Shown piece by piece: positions 1 to 8,547 of a DNA stretch of 61,648 bases; position 1 is the stretch's first letter, and every line of letters starts with the position of its first letter. The DNA is taken from assembly GCA_035403465.1 (NCBI GenBank), contig DAONFG010000017.1:1-61648 (forward strand), written 5' to 3'. Source of the stretch: JAAYBQ01 sp035403465. Its GTDB lineage: Bacteria > Spirochaetota > UBA4802 > UBA5550. The position numbers were made by a program, and so were the translations under genes. The notes under the pieces are model-generated. The model was not told the origin of the DNA, made no database searches, and was given only the letters and a program-made list of their open reading frames with translations.

Positions 1-1
1 T

Positions 2-871
2 GCAAGGTGGAATGAGCAGGTCTCGCTCCTTTGCAACATGGAGGGCGCAAGAATAGCCGCGGATGGAAACGGCACATCCGGCAACCATGCACAGAATGTA
101 TTCAGGGTGCATGAACCTCCGGATGAAGCGGCACTCTCAAGGCTCAATGAAATAATCATGTCTATTTCTTCTGTTCACTCTCTTGACCCGTCCCTGTGGA
201 ACTGGAAGCGGGGGATCGAAACCCTGGGCCAGTACCTGTCCAGGCTTCCACGCAGCGGTACTGAAGCGCGGATTACTGAAACTATAGAACGACAGATACT
301 CCTTACAAACCAGAAATCATTTTTTTCAGAAATACCGGGGATGCATTACGCACTAAGTGTGGGGCTCTACGGCCGCTACTCATCACCTATGCGCGAGATA
401 GTCGGTATTTTCAGCCACAAGGAGCTCATTGAAAAGCTGGGAATTGATATACCTGCCGCGAATCAGCAGGATGAAGCTACACGCGATGCTGTTATAGAAT
501 CATCAAACCGGGCAAAGGAGACTCAGCGTAAACTGGAGCACCTGGTTGATGAATTGATTATTGATGAACTTTTTACTCCCGACCTGGCCCTTGATGAAAA
601 AAACCGCAGGCTGCACTCCGGCACCATACTCGGCATGAAGGACTCAAGAATGTATGTGCTTCTTGATTCCCCGAGGCTTGAAATTAAAGTCTATACCGAG
701 GACATAGAGAAGATGGCAGGATGCAGTATGAGCTACAGGTTTCATGAACTGCGCAGGTCTGACGGGAATGAGGGATTGAGTTTCAGGGCTGGCGACAGGG
801 TCGAGCTCAGGGTACTGCACAAGGATGAGCTGGGAAAGTGGAGGCTGGTTCCCGGGGATTTATCAGCATAA
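2..871 (+). CDS. RNB-domain exoribonuclease (RNase R/II family), 5' end cut by window edge
   Basis: This is the 3' part of a 3'-to-5' exoribonuclease gene. The frame is open from base 2, so the ATG at 38 is probably internal and the true start lies outside the window. The segment reading HYALSVGLYGRYSSPMREI matches the end of the RNB catalytic domain, where RNase II/R have an F/YTSPIRR-like motif supplying a catalytic Arg. It is followed by a charged helical linker and a C-terminal S1-like OB fold at about bases 610-860 (SGTILGMKDSRMYVLL, then GDRVELRVL). Such enzymes degrade mRNA and structured RNA in the cytoplasm. The gene ends convergently with queH, overlapping it by 9 bp. Whether it is RNase R or another RNB enzyme cannot be told without the N-terminus. 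Confidence 0.8.
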   Translation, partial: ARWNEQVSLLCNMEGARIAADGNGTSGNHAQNVFRVHEPPDEAALSRLNEIIMSISSVHSLDPSLWNWKRGIETLGQYLSRLPRSGTEARITETIERQILLTNQKSFFSEIPGMHYALSVGLYGRYSSPMREIVGIFSHKELIEKLGIDIPAANQQDEATRDAVIESSNRAKETQRKLEHLVDELIIDELFTPDLALDEKNRRLHSGTILGMKDSRMYVLLDSPRLEIKVYTEDIEKMAGCSMSYRFHELRRSDGNEGLSFRAGDRVELRVLHKDELGKWRLVPGDLSA

Positions 872-1735
872 GGTAAATGGTGCGAGTTCAACAACAGTCG
901 CCCCCCAGTTATAAGAATCATCATGGAAAGCGTTGACTACCGGGTGATTTTCCAGTACGGCATACACTCTCTGTTTTACTCTCGATTTTCCCTTGCCGTG
1001 AACTATCCGTACTTCCGCGTAACCTTTTTCCACAGCGATGCGCAGGTATTCATCAACAAGTCTTTCGGTGTCCGCTGGATTAAAGTGGTGCAGGTCAAGT
1101 TCTTTCCCGGTGTCAAGGACCAGTGGAGGAGTGGAATCACCAGATTCATTTCCTTTCTGTTTTTCAGCGCGTACCCTTTCTGACCACTCTGATGCCGGGT
1201 CCTTCTCGAGTATTGAATATATGCAGCCGCAGTAATCCTGGCGGTAGAATCCGTATTCCTTTGAGATTTGAACGGATTTTTTGAAACCTTCCTTTTTTTT
1301 GAAGTCTGCTTCGTAAAATGAAATCCCGAATTCCGAAGAGAGTGATGAACCGATGAAGTTGATTGCATCTGCATCCTTGTGAGGGCTGATTGAAAGGGAC
1401 GTGGCAACAATGTCGAATTTTTCTTTTTCTGCCATGCGGAATGTATGTTCAAGGCGGATACGGTAGCATTCATGGCATCTTTGCGATTTTTCGCCGCAGT
1501 AGCGCAAGGGACTGACTCTGCGGATCCATTCTTTTCTGTCGGGTTCTGTTGTGAGGAGTTTAAAATTTTTTGAATTGCTGAAACCGGCAAGCTCGTTGTA
1601 TCGCGTATTATACTCATCCACAGGCATTATGTTCGGATTATAATAATACGCGCTCACATCGAACGTGTTGTTCAGCAATTCATATACATAACACATACAT
1701 GGCGCACAGCATGTATGCAGCAATAATCTCTGCAA
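863..1735 (-). CDS. queH: QueH-type epoxyqueuosine reductase fused to a C-terminal Smr domain
   Basis: QueH reduces epoxyqueuosine to queuosine in tRNA anticodons, replacing the cobalamin enzyme QueG. The N-terminus has the family signature LLLHTCCAPC (Cys9, Cys10, Cys13). Two further Cys pairs, Cys87/Cys90 (RCHECYRIRL) and Cys169/Cys171 (QDYCGCIYS), can supply the Fe-S ligands. QueH normally ends near residue 180-200. Here residues 205-290 add an Smr domain with the ELDLHHFNPADT start, the IVHGKGKSR loop (244-252) and HPVVNAF (264-270), as in the MutS2 C-terminus, where it acts as a nuclease or RNA-binding module. The start is TTG at 1735, because an in-frame TAA lies two codons upstream. 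The role of the extra domain is unknown; tRNA binding is a reasonable guess. Confidence 0.87.
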   Translation of the reverse strand: MQRLLLHTCCAPCMCYVYELLNNTFDVSAYYYNPNIMPVDEYNTRYNELAGFSNSKNFKLLTTEPDRKEWIRRVSPLRYCGEKSQRCHECYRIRLEHTFRMAEKEKFDIVATSLSISPHKDADAINFIGSSLSSEFGISFYEADFKKKEGFKKSVQISKEYGFYRQDYCGCIYSILEKDPASEWSERVRAEKQKGNESGDSTPPLVLDTGKELDLHHFNPADTERLVDEYLRIAVEKGYAEVRIVHGKGKSRVKQRVYAVLENHPVVNAFHDDSYNWGATVVELAPFTLC

Positions 1736-1752
1736 GTCTTACACCGTAAAGT

Positions 1753-2100
1753 TTATTTCAGATACTTATCCAGAAACTGTGAGAGTTCCCTTGCCTTGAC
1801 CGGTTCAGCTTTTGTATCGAGCCATAACAGAAATTTCGGTTTAACCTGATTTTTTGTTTCAAAACAGTATTCATGATGAAGGATATATTTTGTTATATCG
1901 TATTTTATATCATTAAATATTTCCTCTGCCTTACATAGGTTTTCCGGTGTTGATCCCATAGCGTCACAAATCTTAATGATAATTTCATGTTTGTCGATCT
2001 CTCTAAGTTCCTCATGGCAGCATTTTGAATAAAGTTCATTACAAAGACTGATCTCATCAGCCAGCTGAGGCATTACTGCTTTCTGTTTGTTGTTTCCCAT
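1753..2100 (-). CDS. Hypothetical protein, 115 aa
   Basis: I do not recognise this small soluble protein. It is rich in charged residues and Cys, has no signal peptide or membrane segment, and reads as mostly alpha-helical. The start is firm: AGGAGG lies nine bases before the ATG. It sits 17 bp upstream of queH on the same strand, so the two may be cotranscribed. The hairpin at 2207-2279 separates it from the phosphatase gene upstream. Confidence 0.6.
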   Translation of the reverse strand: MGNNKQKAVMPQLADEISLCNELYSKCCHEELREIDKHEIIIKICDAMGSTPENLCKAEEIFNDIKYDITKYILHHEYCFETKNQVKPKFLLWLDTKAEPVKARELSQFLDKYLK

Positions 2101-2206
2101 CGGGAATCCTCCTGCAAAAATCGTTCGCTTTTACCGTTCTCTCATCAGCATTAGCGCTATTTAAATATTATTCAAATAAAATTTTTTTGTCAAATTTTTG
2201 TTAAAA

Positions 2207-2279
2207 AAAACAGGATTTTCGGGAAAAATTTTGTAGGATTTTGTCCTACAAAAGCATAAATCCTGCGAAATCCTGTTTT
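2207..2279 (-). terminator. Nested double hairpin after the SpoIIE-type phosphatase gene
   Basis: Outer arms AAAACAGGATTT (2207-2218) and AAATCCTGTTTT (2268-2279) enclose an inner perfect hairpin, TTTTGTAGGA (2229-2238) with TCCTACAAAA (2244-2253). It lies just past the stop of the minus-strand gene at 2307. The outer arm ends in a T-run on the minus strand, so it can work as an intrinsic terminator. The repeated AGGAT/ATCCT words also allow alternative pairings. Confidence 0.6.
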
Positions 2280-2306
2280 CCACGTGTCGCCCGGTCGGAT
2301 TATTAT

Positions 2307-4442
2307 CTATACTATCTTAATAATAAGTAATGTTATATCTGAATCGGGTTGTGATATTTCCATAAATTTTTCATAGGCATAGTTAATATTTTTTACAATT
2401 TCGGAAGGAGTTCTGGATTTTGACTCCCTGATTACATTCCTCAGGCGGAGCAGACCGAAGTTTTCCCCATTGCTGTTTTTGGAGTTTATAAAAGATTTTG
2501 AATATATAACTCCAATATCTCCTGTTTTAAGTTCCGTCCTTCCAGTACCAAATTCTGAACCTGGATCATATCCGAGCGGGAAACCTTCGGTGTCGAGCGT
2601 ATCAAAGTCATTTTTGTCTATCCTGAACAGGTCCATCGGAGGAAAACCGGCATTCGTGTAGCTGATCCTCCTTGATTTTGTGTCATAATACGCGTAGAAG
2701 GCAGTGGCAAGCTCGCCGCCTCCTTTTGTATACTCGTTGAGCACAAGGTTTATTCTTTTAATAATCATTGATGGTGAAGCAGCTTCGCCTGCGCATGAAT
2801 GAAAAACCGAGCGCAGTATAACCGAGTAGAGCGCATTATTTATCCCTATGCCTGAAACGTCGCTGCAGAGAATTCCGATTGAATCTGCTGTCGGCTGGAT
2901 AAAATCATAGTAATCCGTACCATCCGCGTATTTGGGTGATATGAGCGAACTGAACCTGACGTTTTTAAGTTCGGGAAGTGCCGAAGCCGCAGAACTCTGG
3001 AGCAGTTCTCCTGAAAGCTCAAGGCTCCTTGATATGAACTGGTCTTTCTTTGCCGCGTCATACGCGAGTGATGTAACAATGAATTCATTTGTCCTGATCC
3101 TGAATTCTTCGAGCTTTTCGATTTCATCAGGGGTGATAGATGATGTGTTCTCCTTCATCCCCAGGCAGAGCATTCCATATATCCTGTTTTCGTAGTATAT
3201 GGGCAGTATGGCATTGATGTTGTACTTCGTGAAAAACGGGGCGACTGCGCTTCTTGTTGACTTGAAAGATTCCTCGTCTGTATAGATCCTGTTGACAGGG
3301 AGTATCTCCTGGTTCCTTGTGAACCAGTGTATCAGCGGAAATGTCCTGTCCAGCATTTCGTCTTCTTCCGTGTGTTCTGTATCAAAGATTTTTACGAACA
3401 TTCGCTTCTCATCGTTATATACGAAGAAGAGAGACCTTGAGAGAGCCATACCCTGGTGTATCTCCATTGCCCCGGCTTTAACAAGCTCACCGAGTGTTTT
3501 GAGCCTTGAAGCCTTCTGTATAAACCTGTTTGTCATGAATTCAATATCAACGGCTTTTTTCCTGAAGGCGCTGTCTATCACCGGCTGCAGAAAAAGTGTA
3601 AATAGAGAAAAAACTATTACGAGCGAACCAGCCGTTACTTCATCGCCTGCGGCAATTTTACCACGTGCCTTAAGATAAAGAATTGCAACTATCGGTATAA
3701 ACACCACAAGGCTGAGCGTTGCATACATGACGGTCTTGTGAATGGCTGTACGTATATCCATTACGTTGTGCGCAATAATTGAGTAGAAGAGTGTTGCCGT
3801 GGCAACCGTGGCAACACTTGCCGGTCCAAGAACGTACAAATCGTAATAGTTAAACATTCTGGGGAGCAGAAGCGATCCGACATAAGAAAGTGTGATAAAA
3901 ATTGCTGTTATCAGGATAACATACCGGATCTGCAGCCTGTATGTTTCAATCTTGATATTTACATAATTATAGATGAAGATAGCGATAGCGATGATAAAGT
4001 AGATTACGACGCATATCGCGTAAAAATTGTAGACCGGGCCCATACTTCTTGTTAATTTGAGGTTTTCAAAATGAACATTGTTTAATGAAAGATTTGTAAA
4101 GTATACCACAAAAGACATTATAAAAGCGGGGATCGATATCAGCAGCGGTATGTAGAATTTTACCTTATTTTCTCTTTCCGGATAGGTGAGGGAAAGATTC
4201 AGCAGTGAGCACGTAAAAAGCAGAGTTGCCACCTGGGACATCCTGTTTATCTGGGTCAGGTAGGCTGAATCATTAAGATAATATGCCAGGAAAAATGTGA
4301 ACATTAGCCCCGCACCGCAGATATTGTAATAAAAATAGTAGATAGGCGACTGATTTCCCCTGTTTTTGAACAGAACAAAGAATGCTGTAAATACAAGTAT
4401 AATCGAACTTATGAGAGCTGCTACCAGACTGGCAAAAAACAT
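2307..4442 (-). CDS. Membrane sensor with C-terminal SpoIIE/RsbU-type PP2C phosphatase domain
   Basis: A 711-residue signalling protein. Residues 1-290 form seven or more hydrophobic helices, a 7TM-type sensor like those of some histidine kinases. About 310-460 resembles a GAF-like domain (LPIYYENRIYGMLCLGM). Residues 490-711 form a SpoIIE phosphatase: a GTDYYDF metal motif (usually GGDxYD), CSDVSGIGI (DVSGHG motif) and a final SDITLLII strand. Such enzymes dephosphorylate anti-sigma-factor antagonists (STAS proteins) and release sigma factors. No STAS or RsbW-like gene is nearby, so the partner is elsewhere. GGTG lies just upstream of the ATG. It is probably monocistronic. Confidence 0.85.
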   Translation of the reverse strand: MFFASLVAALISSIILVFTAFFVLFKNRGNQSPIYYFYYNICGAGLMFTFFLAYYLNDSAYLTQINRMSQVATLLFTCSLLNLSLTYPERENKVKFYIPLLISIPAFIMSFVVYFTNLSLNNVHFENLKLTRSMGPVYNFYAICVVIYFIIAIAIFIYNYVNIKIETYRLQIRYVILITAIFITLSYVGSLLLPRMFNYYDLYVLGPASVATVATATLFYSIIAHNVMDIRTAIHKTVMYATLSLVVFIPIVAILYLKARGKIAAGDEVTAGSLVIVFSLFTLFLQPVIDSAFRKKAVDIEFMTNRFIQKASRLKTLGELVKAGAMEIHQGMALSRSLFFVYNDEKRMFVKIFDTEHTEEDEMLDRTFPLIHWFTRNQEILPVNRIYTDEESFKSTRSAVAPFFTKYNINAILPIYYENRIYGMLCLGMKENTSSITPDEIEKLEEFRIRTNEFIVTSLAYDAAKKDQFISRSLELSGELLQSSAASALPELKNVRFSSLISPKYADGTDYYDFIQPTADSIGILCSDVSGIGINNALYSVILRSVFHSCAGEAASPSMIIKRINLVLNEYTKGGGELATAFYAYYDTKSRRISYTNAGFPPMDLFRIDKNDFDTLDTEGFPLGYDPGSEFGTGRTELKTGDIGVIYSKSFINSKNSNGENFGLLRLRNVIRESKSRTPSEIVKNINYAYEKFMEISQPDSDITLLIIKIV

Positions 4443-4693
4443 TTAATCACCCTTGTCATTGTTGTCTCCGGACTGTTATATTATATACAGCAGTACCTTG
4501 ACTGATATTATTTACCGGGTCACATATTATATAAAGGAAAGTAAAAGTGAATTAATCCCGGGTGAATATTTATACTAAAGTCATGTATGCTTTACAAGTA
4601 AAAATTGAGCATTCGCTGTTAAAATAGTTGCACCATGCTGGTGCATGATGCAGACATGGTTTTTATATAAGAATCATCAGTACGTGGAGTATT

Positions 4694-5341
4694 ATGAACA
4701 GAACCGGTCTCATGATTGTTGATATGCAGAATTACTATCTGCAGCCTGAATCGCCTTTTTCCAGGTATTTTGATTTTTTGTACCCGGGATCTCTTGATTA
4801 TATACGGAATAGGGCAAATGACATTGTTATTCCGAATATAATCAGGCTTAAAAAGGAATTTGCAAAGCGGGACCTTCCCGTGATATACCTGCGACTGTGC
4901 GGAGAACACCCTGACAGGCTTGACCTGCACAGATTTTTCCAGAAGTCATATGAAGAGGGATTGCACAGGGGATACAGCGATGTTTATCCGCTTAAAACGG
5001 ATAAAATGTCCGATGTTATTGAAAAGCTGAAACCGTCAAAAGATGACATTGTTTTCACAAAGACAACATTCAGCCCGTTTTCAACGACCGTGATTGAAGA
5101 GTATCTTCTTGAGGCAGGTGTAGGCAGGCTCGTTATGACCGGGCTTGCCACGAGCCAGTGCGTGGAGACAACCGGACGCGATGCTTCAGAAAGGGGATTC
5201 GAAATTATCCAGCTGCATGACGCACAAGCGGATTATGACGAGATAACGCATAATGCATCACTTCTCAGTTCACGGGGAGTGTGCGGAGGTGCACTTTATG
5301 ATACAGCACTTTTTATTGAGATGATTGATGATCTTATTTAA
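4694..5341 (+). CDS. Isochorismatase-family cysteine hydrolase
   Basis: Cytoplasmic alpha/beta hydrolase of the isochorismatase/nicotinamidase family, 215 aa, full length. The catalytic triad is visible: Asp10 (LMIVDMQ), Lys123 (FTKTTFSPF) and Cys156 (TSQCVETT), with the usual cis-peptide stretch (TGLATSQC) just before the Cys. The substrate could be a nicotinamide-like amide, an N-carbamoyl compound or isochorismate; the sequence does not decide. GTGGAG precedes the ATG. The gene converges with the anti-sigma gene, overlapping it by 8 bp. No NAD-salvage or siderophore genes are close. Confidence 0.85.
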   Translation: MNRTGLMIVDMQNYYLQPESPFSRYFDFLYPGSLDYIRNRANDIVIPNIIRLKKEFAKRDLPVIYLRLCGEHPDRLDLHRFFQKSYEEGLHRGYSDVYPLKTDKMSDVIEKLKPSKDDIVFTKTTFSPFSTTVIEEYLLEAGVGRLVMTGLATSQCVETTGRDASERGFEIIQLHDAQADYDEITHNASLLSSRGVCGGALYDTALFIEMIDDLI

Positions 5342-6008
5342 AGATTCTTACGCGGATTTTATCGCCGTTTTCCCTGCTCTTCAGGAAGTCGTTACTTCTG
5401 CCGAACATTGATGCACCTGCAATAGAATTTGCTCTAAAGCCCACATCCTCAAATCCCGCAGCCCTTTCGGCAAAAACTGCAGATTGTGAATTGGAAATTA
5501 CTGCGTGTTTTATACGGAAGTAGTTCAGGACACGTTCAAGTTTCGCAAGGTCTGATCCCGGTATTTCACCATCTACATATTCGCCGGTTATATTAATAAT
5601 GCTTCCCCTTGAATCCCTGATTGAATCTATTATTCTTTCAAGGTCGCTCTGGGTGGATACCTGGGCAGAGAATAATGTTTTTTCATCCATGAACTGATCT
5701 GTGTGCAGGAAACCCACTCCTGCGATTATCAGAACTGATGCTGCAATTGCAGGTACAGATTTCAGGTACTGTCTCTTCCTTACTCTTGCCCTGTATGTTG
5801 CAATTGTATCATGACACATATCCGGGATACAGCCGCATCCGTTCTTTGCACCTTTCAGCATCGAAAGACACATGCAGAGAGATTCATATTCATGCCTGCA
5901 GATACTGCATGACTGAATATGGAATATGTAGATTTTTCTTTCATTTTCGGTGACTTCATCGTCGAAGAGATCGGATAGCTGTTCGAAGTTCAGATGCTCA
6001 GACTTCAT
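5334..6008 (-). CDS. Membrane anti-sigma factor with zinc-binding anti-sigma domain
   Basis: A 224-residue single-pass membrane protein. The N-terminal cytoplasmic part has the zinc anti-sigma (zf-HC2) motif His30-x3-Cys34-x2-Cys37 (FHIQSCSICR). One transmembrane segment lies at about 83-101, and the rest is exported. Its ATG overlaps the TGA of the upstream ECF sigma gene (ATGA), so the two are translationally coupled, the usual arrangement for a sigma factor and its inhibitor. It should hold the sigma factor at the membrane until an envelope signal arrives. The outer domain, with no Cys, is not recognised. Confidence 0.85.
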   Translation of the reverse strand: MKSEHLNFEQLSDLFDDEVTENERKIYIFHIQSCSICRHEYESLCMCLSMLKGAKNGCGCIPDMCHDTIATYRARVRKRQYLKSVPAIAASVLIIAGVGFLHTDQFMDEKTLFSAQVSTQSDLERIIDSIRDSRGSIINITGEYVDGEIPGSDLAKLERVLNYFRIKHAVISNSQSAVFAERAAGFEDVGFRANSIAGASMFGRSNDFLKSRENGDKIRVRIFK

Positions 6009-6577
6009 ATTAAACCCCTGGTGTGTAGTCGGTTTTTAAGGTACTCTCTGCCCCTGTGAATTCTGACCTTCACATTGGAAAGGTTTATCCCGAGAATGTC
6101 AGAAATTTCATTATAGGACATACCTTCAATATCCCTTAAACTTAATATTTCCCTGAAATCATCCGGCAGCTTTGCAATTTCCTCTTTTATAATCCTGAGG
6201 GAATCCTCGTTTACTATCCTTTCTTCGGGATTTTCCCTGAAATCCTGAAGCTGGATATCCACCTCTTCATCACCTTTAGTGATTTTAAGCGGTACTGTAC
6301 TGTAGCGGTTCTTCTTTTTCCTGTAATTCTTACAGTGGTTAACCATTATACTGTACAGCCAGGTGGAAAACTTTGACTCATGCCTGAAAGAACCCAGGGC
6401 CTCCAGGACAGTTATAAAAATATCCTGGGTGATGTCTAAAGCTTCGTCATAATTATTAAACTGGTAATAGACATAACGGAATACCATATCCTGGTACTTC
6501 CGTATAATGTGCGAGAAGGCATCTGTATCGCCTCCAAGTACCTTGCTTATTATTTCTACATCATCTATTACGGACAT
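6005..6577 (-). CDS. ECF RNA polymerase sigma factor (RpoE-like)
   Basis: A 190-residue extracytoplasmic-function sigma factor. Region 2 is clear (DMVFRYVYYQFNNYDEALD, then TQDIFITVLEAL) and region 4 holds a helix-turn-helix (LPDDFREILSLRDIEGMSY, then NEISDILGINLSNVKVRIHR). Length is normal for the group. It recruits RNA polymerase to envelope-stress-type promoters and is controlled by the coupled anti-sigma factor downstream. The region upstream holds only the tyrS remnant, which reads in the same direction and ends 36 bp before its ATG, so transcripts from there may run into this gene. Confidence 0.92.
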   Translation of the reverse strand: MSVIDDVEIISKVLGGDTDAFSHIIRKYQDMVFRYVYYQFNNYDEALDITQDIFITVLEALGSFRHESKFSTWLYSIMVNHCKNYRKKKNRYSTVPLKITKGDEEVDIQLQDFRENPEERIVNEDSLRIIKEEIAKLPDDFREILSLRDIEGMSYNEISDILGINLSNVKVRIHRGREYLKNRLHTRGLI

Positions 6578-6612
6578 TGGTTGACCACTGTTGTTACACT
6601 TTTTTTATTTTT

Positions 6613-6865
6613 TTACGAAAAAATAATCCTGGCAAATTTTCTTTTTCCAACTTTAAGCACGCCTTCCTTTTTTACGAGTTCAAGTTCGGGATCGCAGATC
6701 TTTTCATTGTCCAAGGTGGATGTCGGGCGCTGTCGGGTCAAACCCTGCTTTTATATTCAGCGGGATATTTTCACGTTCAGATTTTTCCAGCTTTTTTTTG
6801 AAGTCTTCAACAGGGATAATTTCCTCGGTACCCCTGCAAAGCAGTTCAAAATCATTTTTAACCAT
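6613..6865 (-). pseudogene. tyrS: Tyrosyl-tRNA synthetase remnant: N- and C-terminal ends joined, middle missing
   Basis: Two pieces of one tyrS gene lie end to end. From the ATG at 6865, 53 codons encode the TyrRS N-terminus (LLCRGTEEIIP, then IKAGFDPTAPDIHLG). The frame breaks inside the HIGH-type motif, reaching TGA at 6704. In another frame, bases 6713-6613 encode the TyrRS C-terminal S4 domain end (DNEKICDPELELVKK, then GVLKVGKRKFARIIFS) to a TAA. About 300 residues, including the KMSKS loop, are absent. The join falls in CCACCTTGGACAATG. TyrRS is essential, so a second copy must exist elsewhere or this is an assembly join. The product cannot aminoacylate tRNA. Confidence 0.8.
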
Positions 6866-6898
6866 TAGGTCCACCTGGTGCGTAAGACAGTATATGTC

Positions 6899-7183
6899 TT
6901 AATGTTCGTTAATACCTTCATCATCCTTGTCATTCATAAGGTCGTTAATGTCGAAATCCGGACCCAGTTCTTTTGTGTAGTGATACTGGGCAATGATGGC
7001 GATCAGTTCATCCCGTGCTTCAACAGCCTCTTCTTCTGTGTCGAATCCTATTATTAGCGGGTCATCCATTCCTGTGAGGAAAACTTCAAATCCGGGTTTG
7101 TCATCTTCGGTCACCGTGCTGCCAACCGCTGTCACATGAGGTACGACAATGGCGATACTTCCGTAATCGACTATGGGCAACAT
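6899..7183 (-). CDS. Hypothetical protein, 94 aa
   Basis: An acidic soluble protein of unknown function with no signal peptide. The C-terminus is Asp/Glu-rich (NDLMNDKDDEG). The pattern GFDTEEEAVEARDELIAII resembles a short strand-helix unit seen in small bacterial proteins, but I cannot assign a family. GGAGAAA precedes the ATG. It lies 33 bp upstream of the tyrS remnant on the same strand, so it may once have been cotranscribed with tyrS. Confidence 0.6.
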   Translation of the reverse strand: MLPIVDYGSIAIVVPHVTAVGSTVTEDDKPGFEVFLTGMDDPLIIGFDTEEEAVEARDELIAIIAQYHYTKELGPDFDINDLMNDKDDEGINEH

Positions 7184-7364
7184 ATTTTTTCTCCATGTTC
7201 CGGTCAGGTTACCAAAATCCTGCCGGCAGTATTATTATAGCCAGACCGGAAGAGTATTTTTGCGGCAATGGTGCTGGTAAAAATTCCGGTAAAATAAATT
7301 ATAACTTCCCGGATACCGGGTAAATTATGCAATTATAAAAACATAAGGACAGGGAAAATATTAA

Positions 7365-8468
7365 TCAGTAAAAGTCCTTGCCTGATGTCTCGTCTCCAGA
7401 AAGTTTAGCGAATTCTTTGAGAAGTTCTTTCTGGCGTGAACTGAGTTTTTTTGGTACTGCAATGTTGATCTTGACCAGCTGATCACCTTTGCCATATGAC
7501 CCCAGGTAGGGGATGCCGTTTCCCTTGAGCCTGAAAATCTGGCCGTTTTCGGTTCCGGGCGGTATCTTCATTTTTACCTTGTTCCCGTAAATCGTCGGTA
7601 CCTCTATTTCGCCGCCCAGGCATACAATCGGGAATGCGATATCAACAAGGCTGAGTATATCATTGCCGTGCCTGTCAAAATTGGGGTGTTTTTTGATATG
7701 AATCACAACGTAAAGGTCGCCAGTTGTTCCTTCGCCGGGAGCCTGTTCACCTTCACCGCTGATCTTAAGGCGTGACCCGGACTCAACACCTGCAGGAATT
7801 TTGACTGTGATTGTCCTTTTCTTTTTTGTTAATCCGCTTCCATTGCAGGTTTTGCAGGGTGATGTTATGATTTTGCCTTCGCCCCTGCACCTGGGGCATG
7901 TCTGTGTAATAGAGAAGAATCCCTGTGTCTGGCGTACCTGTCCCATACCGTTACATGCGGGACATACCGCAGGTTTGTCCTTTGATGAGGACCCGGTGCC
8001 GCCGCATGTTTCGCATACTTCACTCCGCGGGATGTCGATGTGAACCTCTTTCCCTGTAGCGGCATCTTCAAGGTCGATGTTCAGGTCATACTGAAGATCC
8101 GCGCCGCGTCTGCCGCGTTTTGATTTTCCTTTGCCCCCGCCGAATGATGAACCGAAGAATCCCTCGAAGATATCACCCAGGTCAAAATCTCCGAAAATAT
8201 CCGAGAAATCTGAATATGCCCCTCTCCCGAAGTTTTCAAAACCTTTGACGCCTTCGTGTCCAAACTTGTCGTATGATGCGCGTTTTTTCGGATCCCTTAA
8301 AACTTCATAGGCTTCGGTTGCCTCTTTGAATTTTTCCTCTGACTCGGGATTGTTTTTATTTTTGTCCGGATGATATTTAAGCGCAAGTTTCCTGTAAGCC
8401 TGCTTTATTTCATCCTCAGCGGCTGTCTTTGCGACTCCAAGAATTTCGTAGTAATCTCTTTTTGCCAA
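7365..8468 (-). CDS. dnaJ: Chaperone DnaJ (Hsp40)
   Basis: Type I Hsp40 co-chaperone, 367 aa. J domain at residues 1-68 with the HPD tripeptide at 33-35 (KYHPDKN), needed to stimulate DnaK ATPase. A Gly/Phe-rich linker covers about 72-120. The zinc-binding region (152-212) has all four CxxCxGxG repeats: CETCGGTG, CPACNGMG, CPRCRGEG and CKTCNGSG. The substrate-binding C-terminal domains follow. It is the last gene of hrcA-grpE-dnaK-dnaJ, 79 bp after dnaK with a strong hairpin between. It delivers unfolded proteins to DnaK in the cytoplasm. Confidence 0.98.
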   Translation of the reverse strand: MAKRDYYEILGVAKTAAEDEIKQAYRKLALKYHPDKNKNNPESEEKFKEATEAYEVLRDPKKRASYDKFGHEGVKGFENFGRGAYSDFSDIFGDFDLGDIFEGFFGSSFGGGKGKSKRGRRGADLQYDLNIDLEDAATGKEVHIDIPRSEVCETCGGTGSSSKDKPAVCPACNGMGQVRQTQGFFSITQTCPRCRGEGKIITSPCKTCNGSGLTKKKRTITVKIPAGVESGSRLKISGEGEQAPGEGTTGDLYVVIHIKKHPNFDRHGNDILSLVDIAFPIVCLGGEIEVPTIYGNKVKMKIPPGTENGQIFRLKGNGIPYLGSYGKGDQLVKINIAVPKKLSSRQKELLKEFAKLSGDETSGKDFY

Positions 8469-8502
8469 GGCCTTCCTCGCTTTGTGTGCGGATCGCTATA
8501 TA

Positions 8503-8531
8503 CTGCAGCCCGGGTTCATTCCGGGCTGCAG
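8503..8531 (-). terminator. dnaK-dnaJ intergenic hairpin
   Basis: Perfect 11-bp inverted repeat CTGCAGCCCGG / CCGGGCTGCAG around a 7-base loop, between the dnaK stop and the dnaJ start. No T-run follows on the transcribed strand, so it is more likely an RNA stability or partial-termination element setting the DnaK:DnaJ ratio than a full terminator. Confidence 0.55.
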
Positions 8532-8547
8532 TGGTTATTAACCATTT

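Noticed and set aside
4619..4930. Minus-strand 103-codon frame over the isochorismatase start
   Set aside because: It is antisense to a clear enzyme gene and has no family signal.
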